Source of the DNA: Candidatus Fonsibacter sp.
Lineage (GTDB): Bacteria; Pseudomonadota; Alphaproteobacteria; Pelagibacterales; Pelagibacteraceae
Assembly: GCA_009693745.1 (NCBI GenBank)
Contig: SHWR01000002.1
Location: forward strand, 1-34,052
Direction: 5' to 3'
DNA: 34,052 nucleotides
This document shows positions 1 to 7,806 of the stretch, piece by piece. Made by a program: the position numbers and the translations under genes. Position 1 is the stretch's first letter. Each line of letters opens with the position of its first letter. The notes beneath the pieces were generated by a model. It was not told the origin of the DNA. It saw only the letters and a program-made list of their open reading frames with translations, and searched no databases.

Positions 1-717
1 GTATCCTATATTTATGCAAAAAGAAAAAATTTACCTATTGAAGAAGCTTTTAATTTTAAGAATTTAAAAAGAACCGCAAAAGATGCTGCATTTGCTTTTA
101 CATTACCAATAATAATTTTGGGTGGAATATTTGGTGGGTTTGTAACAGCTACAGAAGGAGCAGGTTTGGCAGTAGTGGCTGCATTAGTCATAGCATTTAT
201 TTACAAAGAGTTTAATTTAAAACAATTTTTTGACGCAACTGTTGAAGGAGGATCGCAAACTGCAACTGTGATGTTGTTAGTTGCATCTTCTATGTTATTA
301 GGTGAATTTTTAACGATAGAACAAATTCCCCAAAAAATTGCTTTATCTTTAACAACGTTAACGCAAAATAAATATTTAATATTGGCGATATTAAATGTCT
401 TCTTATTTATTATAGGTTTCTTTTTGCACTCAGCTGCTGCAATTATTTTAGTAGTTCCGGTTGTAATGCCTTTAATTAACAGCTTAGGAATAGATCCTGT
501 TCATTTTGGTATTATTGTAACTTTAAACTTAGCAATCGGCCAACAAACCCCTCCAGTTGCAAGTGTTCTGGCTGTTGCTTGTTCTATTGCAAAAACTGAT
601 ATGTGGGCAGCATCCAAAGTGAATATCATTTTTGTTGCTGTTTTAATTTTTATATTATTACTTTCGACCTATGTTCCTATAGTGCCTATGTCTTTAGTTG
701 AGTATTTTTACAGATAA
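1..717 (+). CDS. dctM: TRAP transporter large permease (DctM family), 3' part
   Basis: The reading frame is open from base 1, so the gene begins upstream of the window; the ORF-track start at 118 is only an internal TTG. The visible 238 residues are the C-terminal half of a roughly 430-residue multi-pass inner-membrane permease. A GGIFGGFVTATEGAG segment matches the conserved 'TxTEaa' region of TRAP large subunits. It is followed by several long hydrophobic helices, an FLHSAAAIILVVPVVMPL stretch and a 'NLAIGQQTPPVA' segment typical of the family. TRAP permeases use ion gradients with a periplasmic binding protein to import organic acids such as dicarboxylates, keto acids, taurine or sugar acids. 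The substrate cannot be read from this subunit. The next gene starts 5 bp after the stop, so it is probably co-transcribed with the crotonase and CoA-transferase, suggesting the imported compound is a carboxylate that is then activated with CoA. Confidence 0.9.
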   Translation, partial: VSYIYAKRKNLPIEEAFNFKNLKRTAKDAAFAFTLPIIILGGIFGGFVTATEGAGLAVVAALVIAFIYKEFNLKQFFDATVEGGSQTATVMLLVASSMLLGEFLTIEQIPQKIALSLTTLTQNKYLILAILNVFLFIIGFFLHSAAAIILVVPVVMPLINSLGIDPVHFGIIVTLNLAIGQQTPPVASVLAVACSIAKTDMWAASKVNIIFVAVLIFILLLSTYVPIVPMSLVEYFYR

Positions 718-722
718 AAAAC

Positions 723-1505
723 ATGTCAAAAATAATTTTACAAAAAAAAATTAGTGATTATATAATTGAAATATCGTTAAATCGCCCTGAAAAATTAAAC
801 GCACTAACAAAGCCTATGTGGAAAGAGTTAAGCGCTATATTTAAAAAACTATTCACAAATAAAAATTTAAGATGTATTGTAATTAGAGGTAAAGGTGGAA
901 AATCTTTCTCACCTGGTAACGATATTGGAGAATTTACAACTGAACGTTCAAATAGTAAACAATCAAAAGACTACGGTAAGTTTTTGCACTCTACTTTACG
1001 AGCTATATTAGATTGTCCCATTCCAACAGTTGCTTTAATTGAGGGTATTTGCGTCGGCGGAGGTTTAGAAATAGCCTCTTGTTGCGATATTAGGATATGC
1101 GGGAAATCTTCCAGATTTGGCGTTCCTATTAATAGACTAGGCTTAACAATGGCGCCAAGAGAAATGCAGCCTTTAATTAATTTGGTTGGCAAAAGTATTG
1201 CTTTAGAAATTTTACTAGAAGGCAGGGTTTTTGATTCCGTGGAGGCTTTACAAAAAGGTTTAGTTAATAAAATTGTTTCTGATAGTGAGGTTGAAAGGGA
1301 AACTTATGAAACTGCACAACGAATTGCGGATGGAGCTCCATTAGTTGCAAGATGGCACAAAAAATTTGCCAAAGAAATTTCAAATAATGAAAAAATTACA
1401 GATAAGATGAATGACTATGGTTATAAATGTTATGATACTGAAGATTTTAATATTGGTTACAAGACATTCCTAAATAAAACAAAGCCAAAATTTAAAAATA
1501 AATAA
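723..1505 (+). CDS. Enoyl-CoA hydratase/isomerase (crotonase) family protein
   Basis: This 260-residue protein has the usual crotonase length and fold markers. The N-terminal 'LNRPEKLNAL' motif is present, as are oxyanion-hole segments FSPGNDIGEF (62-71) and VGGGLEIASCCD (111-122), and a C-terminal helical tail. Family members act on acyl-CoA thioesters (hydration, isomerisation, decarboxylation or hydrolysis) in the cytoplasm. Glu116 matches one of the two catalytic glutamates of classical enoyl-CoA hydratase. The second, normally in 'FGxPE', is replaced by Ile136 in FGVPINRLG. The exact reaction is therefore uncertain, and ordinary 2-enoyl-CoA hydration should not be assumed. The gene lies between a TRAP permease and a CaiB/BaiF CoA-transferase, with 2 bp to the latter, which suggests a short catabolic route for a carboxylate. 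A CaiD-like (carnitinyl-CoA dehydratase) role is possible but not shown. Confidence 0.88.
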   Translation: MSKIILQKKISDYIIEISLNRPEKLNALTKPMWKELSAIFKKLFTNKNLRCIVIRGKGGKSFSPGNDIGEFTTERSNSKQSKDYGKFLHSTLRAILDCPIPTVALIEGICVGGGLEIASCCDIRICGKSSRFGVPINRLGLTMAPREMQPLINLVGKSIALEILLEGRVFDSVEALQKGLVNKIVSDSEVERETYETAQRIADGAPLVARWHKKFAKEISNNEKITDKMNDYGYKCYDTEDFNIGYKTFLNKTKPKFKNK

Positions 1506-1507
1506 TT

Positions 1508-2719
1508 ATGCCAGGACCTATTCATGGCACCAAAGTTCTTGAGCTAGCACAAATAATGGCCGGACCAAGTTGCGGTCTGTTACTTGCAGATCTTGGCGCT
1601 GATGTTGTTAAAATTGAAAAAATTCCAGATGGAGATGACACTAGACGCTTTACTCCACCAGAAATTAACGGAGAAGCTGCAGCTTTTATGACAATGAATA
1701 GAAATAAAAAAGGTTTTGCTTTGGATTTAAAAAGCAAAGAAGGCAAAGAGGTTTTTAAAAGAATGGCTAAAAAAGCTGACGTAATTATTGAAAATTTTAG
1801 AAAAGGGACGTTAGAAAAATTAGGCATTGGTTATGATGAACTTAAGAAAATAAACCCTAAAATAATTTTATGTGAAATATCAGGATATGGAAGAACAGGA
1901 CCTTATGCTGATAAAGGAGGGTTTGATCTAGTCGCTCAAGGAATGTCAGGACTTATGAGTATTACTGGTGAGAGTTCAGATAAGCCTCCGATGAAAGTTG
2001 GAGCGCCAATTACAGATATTACAGCTGGAATTTTAGGTGCTACTGGTGTTCTTGCTGCTTTAATTCACCGCGACAAAACTGGAGAAGGGCAAAGAGTAGA
2101 TACTTCTTTATATGAAGCTGGAATTATTCACACTTACTGGCAATCTGCAATCACAAGTGCAACTGGAAAATCTCCAGGTCCATTAGGTTCTGCTCATCCG
2201 TTAACAGCTCCTTACCAAGCTTTTAAGACCAAAGATAAATGGATTACTGTTGGAGCGTCTAATCAAAATAATTGGATAAATTTAATTGAAGCTTTAGGAA
2301 GAAAAGATTTACAGGAAGACAAAAGATTTAATAGCAATGCTAATCGAATGAAAAATTTAAAGCAGCTTGTTGAAATTTTAAATAGAGAAATTATAAAAAA
2401 ATCATCAAATGAATGGTTAAAAATATTTGATCAAAAAGGTCTTCCTTGTGGTCCTATTAACACTATTGAAGAAATGTTTGAAGATTCTCACACAAAACAT
2501 AGAAAAATGATTATTGAAGTTAAAAATACTAAAGCTGGAATATTTAAATCTATTGGAATGCCTATTAAATTTTCAAAATCTAAAACAGTAAAATCTAAAG
2601 GAGCGCCTATATTTGGAGAACATACTATAGAAGTCTTAATAGATTATGATTTTAATAGAGCTGAAATTGATAATTTAATCAAAAATAAAATAATTTATTC
2701 TTCAAGCGAATATGCTTAA
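1508..2719 (+). CDS. CaiB/BaiF family (class III) CoA-transferase
   Basis: This is a 403-residue class III CoA-transferase. The N-terminus (GTKVLELAQIMAGPSCGLLLADLGADVVKIE) is the signature of formyl-CoA transferase, CaiB and BaiF. ENFRKGTLEKLGIGYDEL and ISGYGRTGPYADKGGFDLVAQG are further conserved blocks. Asp170 in APITDITAG aligns with the catalytic Asp169 of formyl-CoA transferase, which forms acyl-anhydride and thioester intermediates. These cytoplasmic dimers move CoA from a donor such as succinyl-CoA to a carboxylic acid. The gene begins 2 bp after the crotonase stop. Together with the TRAP permease it suggests uptake, CoA activation and then crotonase-type chemistry. The substrate is not determinable from sequence. 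The family is certain; specificities such as carnitine, succinyl-CoA:malate or mesaconyl-CoA cannot be separated here. Confidence 0.92.
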   Translation: MPGPIHGTKVLELAQIMAGPSCGLLLADLGADVVKIEKIPDGDDTRRFTPPEINGEAAAFMTMNRNKKGFALDLKSKEGKEVFKRMAKKADVIIENFRKGTLEKLGIGYDELKKINPKIILCEISGYGRTGPYADKGGFDLVAQGMSGLMSITGESSDKPPMKVGAPITDITAGILGATGVLAALIHRDKTGEGQRVDTSLYEAGIIHTYWQSAITSATGKSPGPLGSAHPLTAPYQAFKTKDKWITVGASNQNNWINLIEALGRKDLQEDKRFNSNANRMKNLKQLVEILNREIIKKSSNEWLKIFDQKGLPCGPINTIEEMFEDSHTKHRKMIIEVKNTKAGIFKSIGMPIKFSKSKTVKSKGAPIFGEHTIEVLIDYDFNRAEIDNLIKNKIIYSSSEYA

Positions 2720-2730
2720 GAGTTTAAAAA

Positions 2731-3210
2731 ATGTTTTTTAAAAGATTATTCTCACGTAGTAATTTAGAATTAAAAATTAATGACGGGGGCAGAGCTGCTG
2801 CCGGTTATAAAGGGCAGGCAGGAGATTGCGTTGTAAGATCTATTGCGATTGCTACAGGCATATCTTATCAAAAAATATATGATGATTTATTTAAAGCTAA
2901 TGAAGAATTTAGAAATACATCAAAAACTAAACTCGCAAGGAGTTTAAAAGAAAGAGCCGATAGTCCTCGAACTGGAACGCATAGAGTAGTATTAAAAAAA
3001 TATTTAAAAAAATTAGGATGGAAATGGACGCCTACTATGTTTATTGGAAAAGGCTGCAAGGTTCATTTAAAGAAAGAAGAGCTGCCCTTAGGCACATTAA
3101 TTGTATCTTGTTCTAAACACCTAACTGTTGTTATTAACGGAGTTCTGCACGATACATCAGATTGTTCTAGAAATGGGACTCGTTGTGTTTATGGATATTG
3201 GACTAAGTAA
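2731..3210 (+). CDS. Uncharacterised small protein with cysteine-peptidase-like layout
   Basis: This 159-residue basic protein begins 11 bp after the CoA-transferase stop. It has no signal peptide or membrane segment. GQAGDCVVRSIAIATG (29-43) places Cys33 at the start of a helix. KHLTVVINGVLHDTSD (129-144) supplies His130 at the start of a beta-strand pair, followed by His140, Asp141 and Asp144. The end, GTRCVYGYWTK, is distinctive. A helix-starting Cys followed by a late strand-starting His and then Asp/Asn is the order seen in papain-like and C39-like peptidases or transglutaminase-fold proteins. From memory, uncharacterised proteins with 'DCVVRAIAIATG...HDT...VYGYW' occur in bacterial and phage genomes, but no function is established. 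Linkage to the CoA-transferase may be incidental. Coding status is strong; the peptidase reading is inference. Confidence 0.8.
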   Translation: MFFKRLFSRSNLELKINDGGRAAAGYKGQAGDCVVRSIAIATGISYQKIYDDLFKANEEFRNTSKTKLARSLKERADSPRTGTHRVVLKKYLKKLGWKWTPTMFIGKGCKVHLKKEELPLGTLIVSCSKHLTVVINGVLHDTSDCSRNGTRCVYGYWTK

Positions 3211-3211
3211 A

Positions 3212-4666
3212 TTAAATCTTCTGGTCGTATTCACCAATTTTTCCTGTTTTTTGAAGAGTTTTATCAATAAAATTAAAGATATTTTTGGTGTCTTGATTAG
3301 ATTTTAGAGTTTCAACTACCACAACTAAAGAGGGCTTGTTAGAGGAAGCTCTAATTAATCCCCAAGAATTATCTTCAAGAACAAACCTAACGCCATTGAT
3401 AGTAATGATTTCTTTTATCAATTGATTGTTAATTTTAGTTTTGTTTTCTTTAAATTCTTTAAACTGCTTAGTAATTAAATCAACTACTTGATATTTTTCT
3501 TCATCCTTACAAAATGGTGCCATAGTAGGAGTTTGATAGGTCAAAGGAAGAGCATCTATAATCTCAGACATTTTTTTATTTTCATTATTTAGTAAATGAC
3601 AAACTTGAATTGCTGACATAATTCCATCATCAAAACCAAATCCTATAGGGTGATTAAAAAAAAAGTGACCACTTTTTTCAAATCCTGCAATTGAATTTGT
3701 TTCTTTTACTTTTCTTTTAATATGAGAGTGACCTGTTTTCCAAAAAAAAACTTCGCACTTATTATTTTTTAAAACTTCATCGTTTGAGTAAAGACAAGTT
3801 GATTTAACATCAATAATAAATTTTTGTCTCTTGTATTTATTTGAAATGTTTCTTGCAATTAATAATCCTATTTTATCTGAAAATATTTCTCGTCCTTTAT
3901 TATCAATAACTCCAACTCTATCTCCATCACCATCAAACCCAAATCCAATATCAGCTTTATTTTTTATAACAGCTTCACTAATAGCATGAAGCATTTTCAT
4001 ATCTTCAGGATTAGGATTATATTTAGGAAATGTATAATCGAGATTACAATCTAACTCTACAACATCACAACCGATCCTCCTTAAAATTTGTGGAGCAAAT
4101 ACTCCGGCCGTTCCATTACCACAAGCAACTATAGCTTTAATTTTTTTATTTATTTTATTTTTTGAGATTAAATAATTACTGTATATTTCCTTAAAGTTAT
4201 CAATTTTTTTTAAACTACCTTTATCTTTTATAAAATTATTACTAAATACTATTTCTTTAAGTTCAGACATTTCTGTCGGGGCATGAGTTAGACCTTTTTC
4301 AATTCCCATCTTAATTCCGGTCCAGCCATTTTCATTATGACTTGCAGTTACCATCGCTATTGCATCTGCATCAAGTTCAAATTGCGCAAAATAAACCATA
4401 GGCGTTAAACTAAGACCAAGATCTTCAACATTGCATCCGCTTTTCATTAATCCTTCGATTAAAGCACCTTTAACTTCTTCACTATAAGATCTGTAATCAT
4501 GTCCAACGATTACTCTTGGATTTTTTTTTGCTCTTTTATTGATCTGTGTGCCTAGAGCAAGGCCTACAGTTTTAATTCCCTCTAAATTTATATCTTTAGG
4601 ATACAACCATCTAGCGTCATATTCTCTGAAACCATTTTTATTTATTACAATATCTTTAGAATTCAT
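3212..4666 (-). CDS. manB: Phosphomannomutase/phosphoglucomutase
   Basis: This 484-residue alpha-D-phosphohexomutase interconverts hexose 1- and 6-phosphates (mannose and/or glucose) in the cytoplasm, feeding nucleotide-sugar and surface-glycan synthesis. All four functional loops are visible. TASHNENGWTGIKMG contains the phosphoserine (Ser109). DGDGDR (245-250) is the Mg-binding loop. GFEKSGHFFF is the sugar-specificity loop. RASSNKPSLVVVVE near the C-terminus is the phosphate-binding loop. The length matches bacterial PMM/PGM (AlgC/ManB-like) rather than the larger Pgm or the GlmM type, which has a different serine loop. The gene is convergent with the upstream small protein, with one base between the stops. 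It is divergent from nrdA across a 173-bp regulatory gap. The PMM versus PGM preference cannot be decided from sequence. Confidence 0.9.
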   Translation of the reverse strand: MNSKDIVINKNGFREYDARWLYPKDINLEGIKTVGLALGTQINKRAKKNPRVIVGHDYRSYSEEVKGALIEGLMKSGCNVEDLGLSLTPMVYFAQFELDADAIAMVTASHNENGWTGIKMGIEKGLTHAPTEMSELKEIVFSNNFIKDKGSLKKIDNFKEIYSNYLISKNKINKKIKAIVACGNGTAGVFAPQILRRIGCDVVELDCNLDYTFPKYNPNPEDMKMLHAISEAVIKNKADIGFGFDGDGDRVGVIDNKGREIFSDKIGLLIARNISNKYKRQKFIIDVKSTCLYSNDEVLKNNKCEVFFWKTGHSHIKRKVKETNSIAGFEKSGHFFFNHPIGFGFDDGIMSAIQVCHLLNNENKKMSEIIDALPLTYQTPTMAPFCKDEEKYQVVDLITKQFKEFKENKTKINNQLIKEIITINGVRFVLEDNSWGLIRASSNKPSLVVVVETLKSNQDTKNIFNFIDKTLQKTGKIGEYDQKI

Positions 4667-4718
4667 TAAAAAATTAATTGTTATTTTTTAATGGTTTATC
4701 AAAAATAAATTTTTTTAT

Positions 4719-4778
4719 TTGACTTTTTTATAATGTTCTATTAATGTTCTATTGTAGTATGCGTATTAATAGTATACT
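4719..4778 (+). promoter_or_regulatory. Candidate nrdA promoter region with 11-bp tandem repeat
   Basis: The 173-bp gap between divergent manB and nrdA holds a TTGACT hexamer (4719-4724). Two perfect tandem copies of TAATGTTCTAT follow immediately (4731-4741 and 4742-4752). A TATACT hexamer lies at 4773-4778. TTGACT with TAATGT at 4742-4747 has a 17-bp spacer but a poor -10. TATACT is a better -10 but lacks a good -35. Which pair is used cannot be decided by reading. Confidence 0.35.
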
Positions 4779-4806
4779 CATAATTTTGTAACACAATATG
4801 TAGTTG
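4760..4806 (+). promoter_or_regulatory. Candidate NrdR box pair upstream of nrdAB
   Basis: ACACAATATGTAGTTG at 4791-4806 matches 13 of 16 positions of the NrdR-box consensus ACACWATATWTWGTGT. NrdR is the Zn/ATP-cone repressor of ribonucleotide reductase genes and usually binds two boxes about 31 bp apart. Exactly 31 bp upstream, 4760-4775 (TGCGTATTAATAGTAT) is a weak 9/16 partner, which overlaps the candidate TATACT -10. Position ahead of nrdA supports the call; the second box is tentative. Confidence 0.45.
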
Positions 4807-4839
4807 TTTTACCGCTAAAATCTAATAAAATATAGAGTT

Positions 4840-6780
4840 ATGCAAGATAATTTGGCTTTAGCCATTAGAAATCTCGTTTTGGATAAAGGAATCGATATTC
4901 CAATGTCAAATCCAAAATCTAACGTTCAGGATCTAAGAAAACCAGATCTTTTTTCTTTAACTAAAGAAACTGAGTTATTTCAAAATGAAAAAGGTATTAC
5001 AATTAAAATTGATAGATTTAAAGATTCTAAATTAACAAATTTTGGAAAAGCAACTTTAGACGATAGATATTTAGCTGACGGAGAATCTTATCAAGATTTA
5101 TTTGCTCGTGTTGCTGCAAATTACGCAGACAATAATTTACATGCACAAAGAATTTACAATTACATTAGCAATCTTTGGTTTATGCCAGCAACCCCAGTTT
5201 TATCTAACGCAGGAACTGACAGAGGTTTGCCAATATCTTGTTTCTTAAATGAAGCAACAGATAGCTTGGACGGTATTTTAGATCTTTGGTCAGAAAATGT
5301 TTGGCTTGCAGCACGAGGAGGTGGAATTGGTAGCTATTGGGGAAACTTAAGATCGATTGGAGAAAAAATTGGCCGGGTTGGAAAAACTTCTGGAATTATT
5401 CCGTTCATTAAAGTTATGGACTCTTTAACACTAGCAATCAGCCAAGGATCGTTAAGAAGAGGATCTGCTGCTTGTTATTTGCAAATTGATCATCCTGAAA
5501 TTGAAGAGTTTATAGAAATGAGAAGACCAACAGGTGGAGATCCAAATAGGAAAGCTTTAAATTTACATCACGGTGTTTTAGTTACAGATGCTTTTATGAG
5601 AGCAGTGGAACTTGATGAGCAATGGGCGCTAAAAAGTCCTTACGATGGCGTAGTCCAAGCAACTATATCTGCAAGAAATTTATGGATAAGATTATTAACT
5701 GCAAGAGTTGAAACGGGTGAGCCTTATATTATTTTTATAGATACAGTAAATAGAATGATACCGCAGCACCATAAACTTGCAGGTCTGACAGTTAAGACTT
5801 CAAATCTTTGTTCAGAAATTACTTTACCCACTGGAATTGATAAAAATGGAAAAAATAGAACTGCAGTTTGCTGTTTATCATCATTAAATTTAGAAACATA
5901 CGAGGAATGGAAAAATGATAAAAATTTCTTAGAAGATGTAATGAGATTTTTAGACAACATTTTAAGTGAATTTATTTTAAAAGCTCCCGATTCTTTTAAA
6001 GATGCTAAATATTCAGCTCATCGCGAAAGAAGCGTTGGTCTTGGAGTGATGGGATTTCATTCTTTCTTACAAAAAAATATGATCCCTTTCGAATCTGTAA
6101 TGGCAAAAGTTTGGAATACAAAAATTTTTAAATATATTGATCAAGAAGTTAATAAAGCTTCAAAAAAATTAGCAGAAGAAAGAGGAGCCTGTCCAGATGC
6201 CGCAGAATATGGAATTATGGAGAGATTTTCTAACAAAACAGCAATAGCTCCAACAGCTTCTATTTCAATTATCTGTGGAGGATCTTCTCCTGGAATTGAG
6301 CCGATAGCTGCAAATAGCTACACACATAAAACATTGTCAGGCTCATTTAATGTTAGAAATAAATTTTTAGAAGAACTTTTAGAAAAATATGGAACAAACA
6401 ATAGTGATGTTTGGTCTTCAATTACAACAAATCAAGGATCTATTCAGCATTTGGATTTTTTAACACAAGAAGAAAAAGATGTTTTTAAAACTGCATTTGA
6501 ACTTGATCAAAGATGGTTGATTGATCTTTCAGCAGATAGAACTCCTTATATATCTCAGGCACAATCATTGAATGTATTTATTCCAGCAGATGTTCATAAA
6601 AGAGATCTTCATCAGATCCATTTTCAGGCATGGAAGAAAGGACTTAAGAGCCTTTACTACTGTAGGTCGAAATCTATACAGAGAGCAGAGGTTGTAAGTA
6701 AAAGTTTTGTTGAAAGTTCAACAGAAAAAAAAGAAACTAATCAAACAACTAATTATGAGGAATGTTTATCATGTCAGTAG
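4840..6780 (+). CDS. nrdA: Ribonucleoside-diphosphate reductase, alpha subunit (class Ia)
   Basis: This 646-residue catalytic subunit reduces ribonucleoside diphosphates to deoxynucleotides. Visible active-site elements include PISCFLN (Cys134, one of the reducing pair), SNLCSE with Asn322, Cys324 (thiyl radical) and Glu326, AVCCLSSLNL (Cys344/345), and the radical-transfer tyrosine pair Tyr606-Tyr607 in SLYYCRS. The C-terminal tail ends ECLSCQ, giving the shuttle cysteine pair Cys642/Cys645. The N-terminus goes almost directly into the alpha-specific domain, and no ATP-cone is present, unlike E. coli NrdA (761 residues). The start at 4840 is the first ATG in frame with the conserved N-terminus. 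nrdB overlaps its 3' end, so the two are co-translated. A candidate NrdR site lies upstream. Confidence 0.97.
   Translation: MQDNLALAIRNLVLDKGIDIPMSNPKSNVQDLRKPDLFSLTKETELFQNEKGITIKIDRFKDSKLTNFGKATLDDRYLADGESYQDLFARVAANYADNNLHAQRIYNYISNLWFMPATPVLSNAGTDRGLPISCFLNEATDSLDGILDLWSENVWLAARGGGIGSYWGNLRSIGEKIGRVGKTSGIIPFIKVMDSLTLAISQGSLRRGSAACYLQIDHPEIEEFIEMRRPTGGDPNRKALNLHHGVLVTDAFMRAVELDEQWALKSPYDGVVQATISARNLWIRLLTARVETGEPYIIFIDTVNRMIPQHHKLAGLTVKTSNLCSEITLPTGIDKNGKNRTAVCCLSSLNLETYEEWKNDKNFLEDVMRFLDNILSEFILKAPDSFKDAKYSAHRERSVGLGVMGFHSFLQKNMIPFESVMAKVWNTKIFKYIDQEVNKASKKLAEERGACPDAAEYGIMERFSNKTAIAPTASISIICGGSSPGIEPIAANSYTHKTLSGSFNVRNKFLEELLEKYGTNNSDVWSSITTNQGSIQHLDFLTQEEKDVFKTAFELDQRWLIDLSADRTPYISQAQSLNVFIPADVHKRDLHQIHFQAWKKGLKSLYYCRSKSIQRAEVVSKSFVESSTEKKETNQTTNYEECLSCQ
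6757..6761 (+). promoter_or_regulatory. Ribosome binding site deciding the nrdB start
   Basis: GAGGA lies inside the last codons of nrdA. It is 9 bases ahead of ATG 6771 but touches ATG 6762, so 6771 is the better nrdB start even though the ORF track uses 6762. Confidence 0.5.
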
Positions 6781-7799
6781 CAGCAGTTAAGACTCCAGAA
6801 AAAATAATCGATAAAAATTATTGTGATACGCAAGGTTTGTTAAAAGATAATCCTGTATATAAACCTTTTCGTTATCCTTGGTGTTACGACGCATGGTTAA
6901 CTCAACAAAGAATTCATTGGTTACCCGAAGAAGTTCCTTTGTCTGAAGATATTAGAGATTGGCAAAAAAAGTTAACACAAGGTGAAAAAAATTTATTAAC
7001 ACAAATTTTTAGATTTTTTACACAGGCGGATGTTGAAGTAAATAATTGTTATTTAAGACACTATACAAGTGTTTTCAAACCAACAGAAGTTTTAATGATG
7101 ATGACTGCTTTTTCATCAATGGAAACAGTTCACATTGCTGCGTACTCACATTTACTGGATACGATAGGAATGCCAGACTCAGAATATTCCGCATTCTTAA
7201 AGTACAAAGAAATGAAAGATAAGTACGATTATATGAAAAATTTTAACATGAATAATAAAAGAGAAATTGCAAAAACAGTTGCTGTGTTTAGTGCTTTCAC
7301 GGAAGGTTTACAGTTATTTGCAAGTTTTGCGATCTTATTAAATTTCCCACGTTTTAATAAAATGAAAGGAATGGGTCAAATAGTTACTTGGTCAGTGAGA
7401 GACGAAACACTTCATTGTAACTCAATGATAAAGATTTTTAATACATTTTGTGATGAAAATCCTGGCTTGCTAGACGAGAGTTTAAAAAAAGAAATCTATG
7501 ATGCATGCAGAACAATTGTTCATCATGAAGATGCGTTTATTGATCTGGCTTTTGAAATGGGCAATATTGAAGGATTAACAGCTGAACAAGTTAAAACCTA
7601 TATCAGATGGATTGCAAATCGAAGATTATCTCAATTGCGCCTAAAAGAAATTTACGAGGTCAATGAAAATCCATTAACTTGGTTAGATGATATGTTAAAT
7701 GGTGTTGAACATATGAACTTTTTTGAAGGTAGAGCAACAGAGTATTCAAAAGCTTCTACAAAAGGTTCGTGGGTTGAAGCCTTTGAATTTACCAAATAA
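6771..7799 (+). CDS. nrdB: Ribonucleoside-diphosphate reductase, beta subunit (class Ia)
   Basis: This 342-residue ferritin-like subunit houses the diiron-tyrosyl radical cofactor that generates the thiyl radical in NrdA. The metal and radical residues are in place (numbered from ATG 6771). QADVEVNN carries the first carboxylate. METVHIAAYSHLL carries Glu118, His121 and Tyr125, with the E..H...Y spacing of E. coli Glu115/His118/Tyr122. FTEGLQLFASF and RDETLHC carry the second Glu and the ExxH pair. Retention of the tyrosine argues for a normal tyrosyl radical rather than a class Ic Mn/Fe type. No N-terminal ATP-cone is present. The start at 6771 overlaps the nrdA stop and has a spaced GAGGA. 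The next gene is convergent, with the stops 7 bases apart. Confidence 0.96.
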   Translation: MSVAAVKTPEKIIDKNYCDTQGLLKDNPVYKPFRYPWCYDAWLTQQRIHWLPEEVPLSEDIRDWQKKLTQGEKNLLTQIFRFFTQADVEVNNCYLRHYTSVFKPTEVLMMMTAFSSMETVHIAAYSHLLDTIGMPDSEYSAFLKYKEMKDKYDYMKNFNMNNKREIAKTVAVFSAFTEGLQLFASFAILLNFPRFNKMKGMGQIVTWSVRDETLHCNSMIKIFNTFCDENPGLLDESLKKEIYDACRTIVHHEDAFIDLAFEMGNIEGLTAEQVKTYIRWIANRRLSQLRLKEIYEVNENPLTWLDDMLNGVEHMNFFEGRATEYSKASTKGSWVEAFEFTK

Positions 7800-7806
7800 T
7801 TTAAAA

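Noticed and set aside
971-1192. ORF-track entries on the opposite strand of crotonase, CaiB, nrdA, cysS, cimA, purL, parE and glnA
   Set aside because: They are antisense or off-frame shadows of genes with clear family motifs and show no protein-family features of their own.
6762-6770. nrdB starting at ATG 6762 as in the ORF track
   Set aside because: The GAGGA ribosome site touches this ATG and is well spaced for ATG 6771, and MSVAAV.. is the more usual beginning.
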